From positions 1-57,502 of the forward strand of contig JANXNI010000051.1 of NCBI GenBank assembly GCA_025354165.1: 57,502 nucleotides of DNA. Reading direction: 5' to 3'. The stretch's first letter is position 1. The number at the start of each line of letters is the position of its first letter. Shown piece by piece: positions 25,638 through 35,841 of this stretch. The stretch is from Burkholderiales bacterium (lineage in GTDB: Bacteria > Pseudomonadota > Gammaproteobacteria > Burkholderiales > Casimicrobiaceae). Made by a program: the position numbers and the translations under genes. A model generated the notes under the pieces. The model worked only from the letters and a program-made list of their open reading frames with translations, had not been told where the DNA came from and ran no database searches.

Positions 25638-28288
25638 GATTGCGTGCTCGCAACTGTCGAGTCTTCAACGTCACTCGCCTCTTGTCCCCCCGCCAGCGAC
25701 CACGGCTCACGACAGAAGCCCGAGAACGAACAGTACCGACACGTCGCGGCTCCTTTGAGCGGCGCGACATCGGCAACCCCTGCGCGATGCTCTTCAATCA
25801 ACACGCCGAGCTGGTCTTGCCATACCTGTGTCAGTTCTGGCCACCTGGGGTCGTTGGGACTGGCTTTTTTAGGATTCAACGCTGCATCCGCGCCAACGCC
25901 AACAAACTTCACATCCTCATCTGAAATCACGATGTAGCCAATCGCACCGATACGCGGCTCGTCGACCGGGAAAACTGCATGCAAAGCAAACAGGTAGAGC
26001 GGCAACTGGGGCGCGGCCAGACGCCCCGAGCTGTTCTCAGCAAACCAATCCGCGCGCGATACACTGCCTGTTTTGTAGTCGAATACCACGCCGTAGCGGG
26101 CGTCATCATGGCCCGCAGCGGTGTACGCATCGCGCCGATCCAGGCGTAATTTGAACGCGGTACCGAGCACCTCCGTTTTCACGTCCTGTTCAACCGCGAC
26201 GACTGTAAATCCGTGACGCGCGGCATCCAGCTCAAGCACTTTATCGATCAGCGGTAACAAACGATCACGCTCAATGGCCCACACGGATGCGGGAATTCTT
26301 GGCCGCTCTAGTTTGGCGTCACGCACCGCGAATTCGAAAGCTTCGGACGCGATATTCCGCAACATTTCAATCGTGGGCTCATCGCCGTTGTCGCGCGTTT
26401 GCTGAATGCGCACTTCGCCGACCGCGTGCATCACCTCATGCACCACTTGCCCACGCAGTCGCGCCGGAATGCCCACCGCATACTCTGGCCATTCGCGCAA
26501 ATTCAGTCGCGCTGCGGCCGCTTTTCGTGGGCAGTGCGACTGTAGTTCGAGCATGCCCGCCGTAAGGGGCGGACGCGTTGTTGCTACAACAATATTCGGC
26601 AGCGATTCATCGCTGGTCAATACTGAATCTACACTGCGCGGAGCATTCGGCAATGCAACAAAAGAAGGTGCCATTTGCCGCGTCAGACCGGCGGCAAGCG
26701 GACTGATTCGTTGGGCGCTGCCCTCGACCTCGCCAGCGTACGAAACGTGAAGCTCTTCACAAAGCAAATTCCAGTTCGCCCACAACGCATCCGCGCGACG
26801 TCGGACTTCATCGCGCGAACCCAGACCAACCCGCTCTGCCGCCTGCCACGCGCGCGCCAACATCGGATGCGGCTTGTATGCCTCGGGCAAGACGCGATCC
26901 GTGAAACCTACGATCCATGCGGCGTCGAGCGGCACGCCTGCCGATTCGAGCAAGCCCATGACTTGAATGCGCGCACGTCCCGACTGCGGCTGAAACGTTT
27001 GCTGCCCCGCCAGACGAGTAATCTCGCTCACCGCTTCACGCCAGGAAACGGGCGGCAACCATCGATCCATCAATGTCCACCGCTGCAGCGCCTTGGACCA
27101 CGCTTCTTCGAGTTGAAACAGATTGCTTTGCGCAATCCACGGATGCTCAGTGAGCGCGTTCACGAGCGCCAGAATCGTTATGTGGTGCCGCTCGCGCGTC
27201 TGCTTTTTTGCGCCAGACGTGGCGTCCAACGTGGCAGGCAACATGGGCGGCAGCCCATCGAGCCAATCGCGCAAAGTGCATCGATCCGTACCAAGCTTGA
27301 GTAACCGCCAGAGCTGGCCCTGCGCCCGCTGCAGCGACCTCGGCGCTCGCCCCCATCTCGGATGCATGAGTGCCTGCGCAAGCACCTCCGTGTCAACACT
27401 GCCAACGGTTGCGTCTAGCACAGTCATCAGACTGGCAACCCACGGATAAGCAGAGATCGATTCGCCGATTGAAAGATTAAATCGCGCGCGATCTGTTTCC
27501 GGGTTGAGCCACCATTGATCCGGATTCAATTGTTCACGCAAAGCCGTCAGCCAATGCGCGCGGCATTGCGAGAGGTTTGGCACGATGATCGCAACGACTT
27601 TATCGTTGTTCGTAGCAAGCGATTTGGCCCACGCGATGGCAGAGCGCATTTCAAGTTGCTCGTCAGTGATTTCGTAAGCACGACACGAACTGTTGGGACT
27701 CGGCGAAGAGGCCCAGTGCGTCACGCCAATGCCGCGCTCGCCAAAGGCTTCAAGCAGCAGCTTTTGCCCCGCGTGTACTGTGAACGACGGGGTCAGAATC
27801 ACCGCTTCGGGTAACAGCGATTGAATTGCGTCTAACTGCAGCAACAACTGTGCGTAAAGCTCGGATTGCGTGATCGCGCCGACCCGGCGTAACACGGCTT
27901 CCATTCGGACAGCGCAACGTGCAAACAAGGCGATGTTGTCATGCCCTGACGCCAGCGCTGCGATTTGGCGCACTGACAACCCGTAGCGATTGGCGAGCGT
28001 CCATGCGTCATCTGCCAGCGAAGCAACGAGCGCTGACTCCCCTGCGATTAAACTCGTTTCGTCAGCAATGACGGAATGCCACAACGCAGCGCTGGCATCC
28101 GCGTCCAGCAGCTCTCGCGGATCAGTAATCAGCCCAAATAACTGTCCACGCCGCCACAAGTCGGCACAAAACCGCTCGAAATCGGTGCAGGTTGGCGGCG
28201 AAACATTGTCCTGTGCAAGGCGCCGCTGAAACGCGCGGGCGGCACGGTCGCTTGGGCAGAGATAACGAACTCGATGGTCAGATGTCAT
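25634..28288 (-). CDS. AddB-like PD-(D/E)XK nuclease with probable Fe-S cluster
   Basis: 884 residues. The N-terminal two thirds is a degenerate helicase fold without Walker motifs, as in AddB. The C-terminal part has the RecB-family nuclease sequence (RGQVVHEVMHAVGE and VVFDYKTGSVSR). Cysteines bracket this domain: one in SHCPRKAA and three in CRYCSFSGFC (about 850-859), the arrangement of the AddB 4Fe-4S cluster. It matches the betaproteobacterial group annotated as a probable DNA repair protein. It works with the overlapping helicase gene downstream. tagF of the T6SS locus ends 121 bases upstream; nothing recognisable lies in that gap. Confidence 0.84.
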   Translation of the reverse strand: MTSDHRVRYLCPSDRAARAFQRRLAQDNVSPPTCTDFERFCADLWRRGQLFGLITDPRELLDADASAALWHSVIADETSLIAGESALVASLADDAWTLANRYGLSVRQIAALASGHDNIALFARCAVRMEAVLRRVGAITQSELYAQLLLQLDAIQSLLPEAVILTPSFTVHAGQKLLLEAFGERGIGVTHWASSPSPNSSCRAYEITDEQLEMRSAIAWAKSLATNNDKVVAIIVPNLSQCRAHWLTALREQLNPDQWWLNPETDRARFNLSIGESISAYPWVASLMTVLDATVGSVDTEVLAQALMHPRWGRAPRSLQRAQGQLWRLLKLGTDRCTLRDWLDGLPPMLPATLDATSGAKKQTRERHHITILALVNALTEHPWIAQSNLFQLEEAWSKALQRWTLMDRWLPPVSWREAVSEITRLAGQQTFQPQSGRARIQVMGLLESAGVPLDAAWIVGFTDRVLPEAYKPHPMLARAWQAAERVGLGSRDEVRRRADALWANWNLLCEELHVSYAGEVEGSAQRISPLAAGLTRQMAPSFVALPNAPRSVDSVLTSDESLPNIVVATTRPPLTAGMLELQSHCPRKAAAARLNLREWPEYAVGIPARLRGQVVHEVMHAVGEVRIQQTRDNGDEPTIEMLRNIASEAFEFAVRDAKLERPRIPASVWAIERDRLLPLIDKVLELDAARHGFTVVAVEQDVKTEVLGTAFKLRLDRRDAYTAAGHDDARYGVVFDYKTGSVSRADWFAENSSGRLAAPQLPLYLFALHAVFPVDEPRIGAIGYIVISDEDVKFVGVGADAALNPKKASPNDPRWPELTQVWQDQLGVLIEEHRAGVADVAPLKGAATCRYCSFSGFCREPWSLAGGQEASDVEDSTVASTQS

Positions 28289-28409
28289 GTCGCGACTCTA
28301 TCAGCGCACGGATTTTGGCGCCGACTTTACGTCGATCTTCACTACCGCACAGCGCCTAGCTTTAGAGGTATCCTTTAGCGATTGGCGATTTTCAAGCCGA
28401 CACCTGCAT

Positions 28410-29090
28410 TCACGAACACAGCGCTCCAAAGTGCGACGCAGTGAGTTGTCCGGTGTGCGTTCTGGCTCGAAAACCAGTGCTAGCCGGTGGCACGCTCCAC
28501 CAATAGCTGTCAGAGCCGCGCAAATCAAAGCTTCGCGCCAATTCAGGCCATGGCAGTGTCAGCGGGCTGACGCCGGGAGGTAGCGTCATATCACCGTCGC
28601 CCTCGGGAATCTCCCGGACCATCTGCTGCGTAAGCGCATCAGCCAATTTGGCATCCAGCGCATCGATTTGGCTGCGTGACATCTGAGCTTCGGTGATCGC
28701 TGCCGCCCAAGCCAGGCCGATCATAGCTGCCCGCGGGACAATGTCGGCAATACTGTCGTCGCTAAGTGTGGTTGTTACCAGAAACGGAAAATTTCGCCCT
28801 ACACGATCACACGACGGCGCTAGCACGCCAAGTTGACCAAAAGGCAAGCCGGGTTGAGCTGGCAACAAAAATGCCCATTTCGGCATGTTGCCCCATAGCG
28901 CCCATCCGCTCACGGGGTTTCGTTCCTTGAGGGATTCCATGCTGCTGGCGCACCAACGATCCCAATACTGTTGCACGGCATAAGGCATTCGGCGCGATAT
29001 AAAGTCCCCAGCGCTCGGCAATTTCCCGAACCAGGCGAGGCTTAGCGCAGTTGATTCGGACGTTTTCGAAACGTCTGCAACGCCGTCCAT
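28410..29090 (-). CDS. tagF: T6SS-associated protein TagF
   Basis: 226 residues from the ATG at 29090, one base after the tssM stop; a TTG at 29114 is possible but less likely. AWFGKLPSAGDFISRRMP is the TagF signature, followed by WALWGNMPKWAFLLPAQPG and GRNFPFLVTTTL. In Pseudomonas TagF represses T6SS assembly after translation by acting on Fha, in opposition to the PpkA kinase pathway. No fha gene is in view here. It is the last T6SS gene on this side. Confidence 0.92.
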   Translation of the reverse strand: MDGVADVSKTSESTALSLAWFGKLPSAGDFISRRMPYAVQQYWDRWCASSMESLKERNPVSGWALWGNMPKWAFLLPAQPGLPFGQLGVLAPSCDRVGRNFPFLVTTTLSDDSIADIVPRAAMIGLAWAAAITEAQMSRSQIDALDAKLADALTQQMVREIPEGDGDMTLPPGVSPLTLPWPELARSFDLRGSDSYWWSVPPASTGFRARTHTGQLTASHFGALCS

Positions 29091-29091
29091 A

Positions 29092-32000
29092 CTAGCGGCC
29101 GCCAGGACAACCAAAGCGCTGCATGGCCGCCAGCGTCAACGGATGACGGAACGATCGCGCGCGCAACTCGACTCGAATTTCCTTTCCTTCTACGTTAAAC
29201 GCAACGGTGACAACAGTTGGCGAGGTTGCCGGCTGAACGGTGCCACGATCAACCAGCCGGTGCAGTGCCCAGAATCCATCGGTCGATACTGCTGGCGGAC
29301 GTCCGCCGACACTCAGGCGAACCTTTTCACTATTTTTCGGCCCAGGCCACGTGATTCGCTTGCTGTCCTCGGTCGATGACACGACAGTGCCGTCAACGTC
29401 TAGCTCCGCTTTCTCACCGGCTGGAGCAATGACGCGAACATCCAGTTCAAAACCGGGAGTACTCCGACCGGCGAAGAACACGTCGCGAATGTCGGCTGCC
29501 TGTTTGAAGGCGCGCAGGTCGCCAGGCGAGCCCGCCGCAGCACCGTCCGGACCAGGCCGAGGTTGCCACGGGTCGCGCGACATGTCGACCGACGGCGCGA
29601 TGGCGTCGAAGGCGACCTTGAGCGTGCCCTGAGGGCCGAATACCTGCGCGAAGTCAGCGGGGAATGCGTCCTGCGAAGCGCGCCGGTCAAACGGATAGCC
29701 ACGGGCCACCGCAGAGCATCCCTGCCCGACCGCGCCTTTGACCGCTGCGGCTGCATTCGCCTGCAATCCCGTTTTCGCGAGTTTGGCGGCCATGCCCGTC
29801 AGTCCTTCTACTATTTCGCGCGCTGGCGTGGGCAACTGCGCCGCCGTTGAGGCGAGGCGTGTATCTGCCTCCTGCGAACGGCGCGTGCTGCCGTTACTCA
29901 TGGCTATTTGGTCATTCCTCAAACTGACTGCGTAGCCTTGAATTTCCTTGGCTAAATCATCAATCTTGGCTTTACCCGTTGGTAGTGCAAGCGCTTTGAA
30001 TTCCTTGAACCTGTCCTGAACGATCATCTCCACACGATCAGCGGTAATTGGCGCATTCGCCAGTGCCGCAGTGGCCGCAGTGATTTCGTCAACACCCCGC
30101 TTGACCGACTCCTTGATCTGATTGACACGGTTGCCTGGGCCAGACTCGGTGTTTATCAACGTCGTTTGTTCGGCGACTTTCCGTACTAACAACGTCAACG
30201 GCGAATCGGCAGCCGCGAGAACGTTCGCTGCTTCAATCGTTTCACCCAAATTGCGGGGTGCCTTCAACCGAATGTCGAGCAGGAAGTTCTGCCATTCGTT
30301 GGCAAAGTCCTGCAGGTATAGCTCGCGGACGCGGCGTTCGAAGCGCTGCATATCGCTGGCTCCAGTAAGCGCCTTGGTAGCACCAGCACCGCTACCGGTG
30401 CCGCTGCGCCCAAGAATCCAAGCCTCTTCAAGCGCCAGCCCGGAGCCCCACTGCGCGAGCGCCTTCACAAAGTACTCGTTGTAGCCACGCTCACTGTAAA
30501 AACCGGGAATTCCGGCGGTACTTAAAGATTTCCCGCTCCTGCGCTCGAACACTTGCGGCGCACGCTCACCGGCAGCACTAACCACCGTGAACTCAGGCAG
30601 ATCCACGGCAATGAGTTGCGATTTGATGAAGTTATAAGTGCGCTTTTCTGGCGCTTGTTGCAGCAGGTAATCGCGCACCTGTTGCACCAGTACGGTGTCT
30701 TGCTGGAACGGAGACCGGTAGCCACCAATACGCAGCAGCTCTTCGAGATGCGCCAACAATTGCTTGCGAGTTTCGGTGGGCACGTCCGACGGCAAGGCCG
30801 CCATCCAGTCTGCACCTACATAGTTCTTGATGAATTCGTCTTTGACCTTGCCCGTGTCAAACATCATCAGATAGGCCTTCAACGCTTCGTAGCTGGCTTC
30901 GGACTTGCCACCAGCGGCCGCACGCAATCGCGCTTGCACACGCGCCGCAATGCGCGGCATCAGGCTGTCTTCAAGCAGGCGGGTATAAACATTTTGCGCC
31001 GCGCTGTCGAGCTTTGGCCCCTGAAACAGGCCGTAGCGATAACTCCACGGAGGACTGTTGAAATCAAACTTGGAGCTGTGCGAAACATCGCGCGCCTGAT
31101 TTAGCGGCACCAGCAAGCCCGGCGCGTCTTCGCTATTGGCTGGTGGGATCGCGCCAACACTTTCACGCAGTCCATCAGTCTTTGTCGAGACCTCCGCGAT
31201 GTAGCTACTGTTGTTGCCGTAACTGACCCACCACGCGATATTTGCACCTACGAAAGCAAGCCCACATGCAGCGATACCGCCCCAGCGGAGCCAGCGCATC
31301 CTGCGCTCGGTCGCAAGGTTTCGACCCGCAATAAAGTGCTCCGGGAAGATGACTTTTTGCAGCAAATCCTGAAGGAAGAAGCTTCGCCCACTGCCCGCTG
31401 CAATCCCCGCTGCCTGGACTTTACTGTCGACGCGGAACGTGCGCTGCATGGCCCCGAGCACACGGTCGAACGGCGTACCCTCCTGCGTGCCCGAAGTGAA
31501 ATACACTCCACGCAACATCGGTTGTTCGCCAAATTTTGAGTCGCTGAATACTGCACCGAGCAAGCGGGATAGTACATCGCGAATACCGGCCAATTGCTGC
31601 GGCAGCGTGTAAGTCAACGCCCGCCGTGACAAATCCGGCTCATCTAGCAGGCGCTGATGCATGCCGTCATTCAATCGCCGATAGAGCAAATCAAACTCAC
31701 GGCCAAATGACTCTCGAACAGCGATGGGCTCGGTCGAATTGGGCGCGTACGGCAGCGTAAATCCCCACACCTGTGCGCGATCTTCGCGCGAAAAATTCAG
31801 AAAATATTCAGTGAAGCCCGACAACAAATCGGTCTTGGTGACCAGGACATAAACTGGAAACTGCACGCCCAGCCCGTCACGCAATTCCTGCAATCGCGCC
31901 TTTAGCGTTGCTGCGTGAACCTCACGCTCTTGCGCCGACATTTGTAATAGATCAGCGACCGAAACTGTCAGCAAGACACCGTTAAGCGGTTGTCGCGGAC

Positions 32001-32685
32001 GGAATTTCTTTAGTAGTGTGAGAAAACCCTGCCACTCGGCTTTGTCAACTGATTCGTTACTTTCCTGCGTCGTATAGCGACCGGCTGTATCAATCAGGAC
32101 CGCCTCGTTGGTGAACCACCAATCGCAATTGCGCGTACCGCCAATGCCACGAATCGCGGCCTTGCCGAATTGCTCCGCCAACGGGAAAGTTAACCCCGCG
32201 TTAATGAGCGCGGTTGTCTTACCGGAGCCCGGTGCGCCGATGAAGGCGTACCACGGCAATTGGTAAACATATTGCTTCGACAAACCAGAAAGAAAACCGC
32301 CCTTTTCATTACTCGAAAAGCGCGTTTTCTTGAGGATTTCAGAGGCGTCTTTGAACCGCTTGTTGAGTTCCGCAACCTCCTCCGAACCAGCCGCAGGACC
32401 GTCGCCCGGTTTTGCCGAGCTTTGCATTTTTGCGAGCTGACCGAGCAACGCTGCATTGACGTTGCGTTCGCGCCACCAGCGCACGAATAGCTTGATAAAC
32501 CAGAGCGTCCAGACGATGCCAATCAACGTCCAGCGTATCCAGGCGGGGGCTAGCGGCGGGTAACCTGCAATTTCAATTAGCGGTCCCACGAACCAGATCA
32601 CGGCTGACAGCAACAGCAGCAGCAGGATCGTCAATGTCGTCCGGTTAAACAGCTTGCGGAAGATCATGCGCAGGTAGTACATCAT
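29092..32685 (-). CDS. tssM: T6SS membrane complex protein TssM (IcmF family)
   Basis: 1197 residues. Two N-terminal membrane segments (about 15-36 and 47-69), a cytoplasmic NTPase domain with Walker A GAPGSGKTT at 150-158, a third membrane segment near 465-490 and a large periplasmic domain. TssM spans the envelope and, with TssL and normally TssJ, forms the trans-envelope channel. ATGA overlaps the tssL stop. An intact Walker A suggests an ATP-binding variant. Confidence 0.96.
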   Translation of the reverse strand: MMYYLRMIFRKLFNRTTLTILLLLLLSAVIWFVGPLIEIAGYPPLAPAWIRWTLIGIVWTLWFIKLFVRWWRERNVNAALLGQLAKMQSSAKPGDGPAAGSEEVAELNKRFKDASEILKKTRFSSNEKGGFLSGLSKQYVYQLPWYAFIGAPGSGKTTALINAGLTFPLAEQFGKAAIRGIGGTRNCDWWFTNEAVLIDTAGRYTTQESNESVDKAEWQGFLTLLKKFRPRQPLNGVLLTVSVADLLQMSAQEREVHAATLKARLQELRDGLGVQFPVYVLVTKTDLLSGFTEYFLNFSREDRAQVWGFTLPYAPNSTEPIAVRESFGREFDLLYRRLNDGMHQRLLDEPDLSRRALTYTLPQQLAGIRDVLSRLLGAVFSDSKFGEQPMLRGVYFTSGTQEGTPFDRVLGAMQRTFRVDSKVQAAGIAAGSGRSFFLQDLLQKVIFPEHFIAGRNLATERRMRWLRWGGIAACGLAFVGANIAWWVSYGNNSSYIAEVSTKTDGLRESVGAIPPANSEDAPGLLVPLNQARDVSHSSKFDFNSPPWSYRYGLFQGPKLDSAAQNVYTRLLEDSLMPRIAARVQARLRAAAGGKSEASYEALKAYLMMFDTGKVKDEFIKNYVGADWMAALPSDVPTETRKQLLAHLEELLRIGGYRSPFQQDTVLVQQVRDYLLQQAPEKRTYNFIKSQLIAVDLPEFTVVSAAGERAPQVFERRSGKSLSTAGIPGFYSERGYNEYFVKALAQWGSGLALEEAWILGRSGTGSGAGATKALTGASDMQRFERRVRELYLQDFANEWQNFLLDIRLKAPRNLGETIEAANVLAAADSPLTLLVRKVAEQTTLINTESGPGNRVNQIKESVKRGVDEITAATAALANAPITADRVEMIVQDRFKEFKALALPTGKAKIDDLAKEIQGYAVSLRNDQIAMSNGSTRRSQEADTRLASTAAQLPTPAREIVEGLTGMAAKLAKTGLQANAAAAVKGAVGQGCSAVARGYPFDRRASQDAFPADFAQVFGPQGTLKVAFDAIAPSVDMSRDPWQPRPGPDGAAAGSPGDLRAFKQAADIRDVFFAGRSTPGFELDVRVIAPAGEKAELDVDGTVVSSTEDSKRITWPGPKNSEKVRLSVGGRPPAVSTDGFWALHRLVDRGTVQPATSPTVVTVAFNVEGKEIRVELRARSFRHPLTLAAMQRFGCPGGR

Positions 32686-34076
32686 TGTTTCCCCTGACCT
32701 GCTGGAGCGGGTGCGACCGGTGCGGGCGTCGTGCCCGCTGCCGCCGATGAGGCTGCAAACTCGCGATCTCGCTCAGCGGGTGGCACTAGCAGCGTGACCT
32801 CTACGCGACGATTGCGTGATCGACCTTCGGGTTTCTTGTTGTCATCGATGGGTTCGGCGTCACCCATACCCTGAGCATTGGTGCGGTCGCGCACGACGAG
32901 CTTCGAGTCAATCATGCCACGTACGACAGCGGCACGCGCTTGCGACAGTTCGTAGTTTGAAGGAAAGCGCAGACTGCGAATCGGCTGGTTGTCCGTATGA
33001 CCAACGATACGCACGGCACCGGGCACCGAATTGAGCGCGTTAGCGACCCGATCAATTACCCTGACGTAGCGCGCCTTGACGTCGGTTGAACCGCTATCAA
33101 ACATACCGTCGCCCAGCAAGACGATGATGCTTCGATCAGCCTGATCATCGACGGTCACAAGCTTCTCATCAATTTCAGGCTGCAAAAACTTGCCGAGGCG
33201 AGCCACTGCCGCAGGCGTCGGCTTCAGCTGCTGAGTCTTGGGGGGACGAATGGAATTGATCGCGCTAAACACCGGGCTCGACTTGTCCGAAATGAGAAAG
33301 TAGTAAAGGAAAAAAATACCTGTCAAAAGCGCTAACACGGCACCGACCGTGATCCACAGCGGCATGAAGCCCCATTTGGATTTGCCATCGGCGATGGCGC
33401 CACGCCAATTGAGCGACAGCGCCTTTGAGTACTCACCGCGCGCACCGTCCATGATTTCGACGAGACGACGACGCAATGTGTCGAGTTGCGAGCGACCGTT
33501 GTCGACGACGCCAAATCGCCCTTCGAATCCAAGCGCGATACAAACCGCCATCAGTTCGATCAGGTCAATGTGTTTTTTCGGATCCTGAACCAGACGCGCA
33601 AGCACCTGGTAGAACTTTTCGCCGCCCCAGGTCTCGTTGTGGAACGTGACCAAAAGAGAATGGCGAGACCATTGACCGCCACCGCCCCAAGGTGTTTTTG
33701 CTGCAGTCTCATCGAGCGCCGTACACAAAGCGTAACGGGCGGCAATGACAGTTTCCGGGGGCACTTGCGATTCGCGCGCGCGGCGCTCAAATAGCTGCAC
33801 TTGTTCGACCAGATAGTCGCGAAGTTGTGCGGGGTCGGGATGATGCGCGGTGACGCGAATTTGCGGAATCAGGTTGAGTAGCGGATTTGCGGCAACCGCC
33901 AGAGAGTTCGCGCCGCTTAATACTTCGGGCAAGTCGGCGGCGACTTGCGCAGCACCGATACCCGGGCCGGGACCAGGCATTGCGGGCATCGCCATCGTCG
34001 GATTGGCGCTCAGAGGCACAGCCCCTTGTGGATTCGCGAGTATCGCGAATGGATCTAGGTTGGCCGGAGTTGTCAT
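32682..34076 (-). CDS. tssL: T6SS protein TssL with C-terminal OmpA-like peptidoglycan-binding domain
   Basis: 464 residues. The N-terminal DotU/TssL cytoplasmic domain (AARYALCTALDETAAKTPWG, LLVTFHNETWGGEKFY) is followed by one membrane segment at about 237-262. An OmpA/MotB-like domain follows at about 314-430 (MFDSGSTDVK, RIVGHTDNQPI, NYELSQARA). This is the extended TssL form in which peptidoglycan anchoring is built in. The first 45 residues are Pro/Ala/Met-rich and probably disordered. It overlaps tssK and tssM by 4 bases each. Confidence 0.95.
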   Translation of the reverse strand: MTTPANLDPFAILANPQGAVPLSANPTMAMPAMPGPGPGIGAAQVAADLPEVLSGANSLAVAANPLLNLIPQIRVTAHHPDPAQLRDYLVEQVQLFERRARESQVPPETVIAARYALCTALDETAAKTPWGGGGQWSRHSLLVTFHNETWGGEKFYQVLARLVQDPKKHIDLIELMAVCIALGFEGRFGVVDNGRSQLDTLRRRLVEIMDGARGEYSKALSLNWRGAIADGKSKWGFMPLWITVGAVLALLTGIFFLYYFLISDKSSPVFSAINSIRPPKTQQLKPTPAAVARLGKFLQPEIDEKLVTVDDQADRSIIVLLGDGMFDSGSTDVKARYVRVIDRVANALNSVPGAVRIVGHTDNQPIRSLRFPSNYELSQARAAVVRGMIDSKLVVRDRTNAQGMGDAEPIDDNKKPEGRSRNRRVEVTLLVPPAERDREFAASSAAAGTTPAPVAPAPAGQGKQ

Positions 34077-35407
34077 GCGCGAATCGCCCAGAATTCAAGT
34101 TTCAGGCCGGGCCAGTCACCCGCGATATGCATCGCAAGTCCGCCGGAGCGCTCGAGACCGCGCCAGAATTCACTGGACGTATCAAGCTCGAAATAGTTAT
34201 TGCCTGCGTGATACGGAATCTGTCGCGGAGCCACTGGCAGCGGACGCAATCCGACGCCGGGCAAGTGCAAGTTCACCAGATCGCGAATCTTCTCGACCGG
34301 GCCAATCTTCACCTGAGTCGGGAACAATTTGCGTACCTGCTCACCCGGCAGTTCAGACGCGACTGCGAGCACAAACACGGCGCTCGTGATGAGCGACTTG
34401 TCGGCGATCACGGCGACGCGCACGCCATACGCGCGTTCCAGCAATTCAATCTGGAACGCATTTTGTTCAAGCACCATCGACAGCGAGCGGCGCAAATCCT
34501 GCATCACGGGCGTGAAGCAACCCGCCAGGTCGTCGTGGCTGTAGGTGGGGTAATCGCCGGGACGCCGTGAGTCGCGGGTGAACGTTGTGAAATCGCCCGC
34601 CAAGGCAAGCAACTCGGCGTAAAGTCGCTCGGGATGCAGCGTGCGCAATTGCGATAAGTGCACCACTAGCGGTTCAGCGCGATTCACCAGTTGCAGCATC
34701 AAAAAGTCAGCCACTTCAGACACACCGCCCTTGCCAGGGGCCGAAAGTCGCGCTGCAAGTGCTTCACCACGGTGATGCATGAGACCCGCAAGTTCGCGCA
34801 AGAAACCAGCAAGCACGCCGCTTTCATGGACCACGACAATCGTTGGAATGAATGATTCACCCAACGCGACGGACAAATCATTGCGTCGTTCGGTGACATG
34901 ACAAACGCCAATTGTCATCCAGCCTTCCGGCACCTCACCGTCCGGCAGCAGGCGCATCCGAAGCTGAGCGTTCTGGATCGGCGCGGGTTCACCACCGACC
35001 GAGTTCTGATCGGCGACATCTTCATCAATCACGCTGTAGCGCGCGAGAGATCGGGCATCGTCGTCGAACGACACTTCTTCGCTGCCCGTGCGATACATCG
35101 GCAGGCACAGTGAGATGCGTTTGCCTTTTAGCGTGTCAGGAATATCGATGGCCTTCGGTGGCGCGTTTTGCTCCGGGAACGAAAACGTCGTGCCATCAGG
35201 CAGAACGCCAGACGCACGCGAAATTGCCACTTTGCCAATCGCCAGCGAGGTCTCATCAAGCTGTAAGCTGTGAAATCCCCAGAAATGTCCCTCGCTCGCT
35301 AGCCCGCGCTGATGCTGTGAGTGTTCGCGATGGCGCTCACCCTGCTGAAAGTGTTGTGGCCGAAGGAACATACCCTCTGACCAGACAACTCGACTGCGAT
35401 CACCCAT
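34073..35407 (-). CDS. tssK: T6SS baseplate subunit TssK
   Basis: 444 residues. The family opening is clear: VVWSEGMFLRPQHFQQGERH. TssK connects the baseplate wedge (TssEFG) to the TssLM membrane complex, with its C-terminal domain contacting TssL and TssM. The start has a good ribosome site (gaggaagag). It overlaps tssL by 4 bases. A tssJ lipoprotein gene, often found just upstream of tssK, is not here; a small coiled-coil gene takes that position. Confidence 0.95.
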   Translation of the reverse strand: MGDRSRVVWSEGMFLRPQHFQQGERHREHSQHQRGLASEGHFWGFHSLQLDETSLAIGKVAISRASGVLPDGTTFSFPEQNAPPKAIDIPDTLKGKRISLCLPMYRTGSEEVSFDDDARSLARYSVIDEDVADQNSVGGEPAPIQNAQLRMRLLPDGEVPEGWMTIGVCHVTERRNDLSVALGESFIPTIVVVHESGVLAGFLRELAGLMHHRGEALAARLSAPGKGGVSEVADFLMLQLVNRAEPLVVHLSQLRTLHPERLYAELLALAGDFTTFTRDSRRPGDYPTYSHDDLAGCFTPVMQDLRRSLSMVLEQNAFQIELLERAYGVRVAVIADKSLITSAVFVLAVASELPGEQVRKLFPTQVKIGPVEKIRDLVNLHLPGVGLRPLPVAPRQIPYHAGNNYFELDTSSEFWRGLERSGGLAMHIAGDWPGLKLEFWAIRA

Positions 35408-35437
35408 CTTGCTCTTCCTCGGTCTGTGGCGCGATTA

Positions 35438-35827
35438 CTAAAACGACTTGATAACTTCTATATTCTTCTCAACGGCCTTCTTGTAATTCTCGGCCTTTTC
35501 TTTGAGTTCTGCGACTACTTTTGTGTAACGCGAAATCGCCGAAGTGACTTTGGGGACCGCTTGCGCAATGGTCGCGATCAAGGCTGGCAGATTTCCGTCT
35601 GACGCCTCGTCAGCGCCGTCAGAAATGGTCTCGACTGCCTCGGCTAAATCTGCCTTCGCTTGTTCAACGAGTTCGCGAATCTCTTCATAATCCTTTCGGG
35701 CCTGATTTAGTGTCTTGATATTCTCGTCAAGAAGGTCCCTGGCTTTGTCCATTTTCTCGTTGGCTTTATCAACGAAGGCTTTCGTGTCTTCAATGGTCTT
35801 GGCAAGTTTGTCGGTGGGATCAGCCAT
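35438..35827 (-). CDS. Small coiled-coil protein in the T6SS locus, unknown function
   Basis: 129 residues, about two thirds of them charged and helix-forming (KLAKTIEDTKAFVDKANEKM and on to about residue 70, then AELKEKAENYKKAVEKNIE). A Gly/Asp-rich break lies in the middle (ISDGADEASDGNLP). No signal peptide, no membrane segment and no cysteine, so it does not replace the TssJ lipoprotein. GGAGT lies at a good distance before the ATG. It sits 14 bases after the HEAT-repeat gene and 30 bases before tssK, so it is surely co-transcribed. No family recognised. Confidence 0.75.
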   Translation of the reverse strand: MADPTDKLAKTIEDTKAFVDKANEKMDKARDLLDENIKTLNQARKDYEEIRELVEQAKADLAEAVETISDGADEASDGNLPALIATIAQAVPKVTSAISRYTKVVAELKEKAENYKKAVEKNIEVIKSF

Positions 35828-35841
35828 AAAAGCACTCCGGA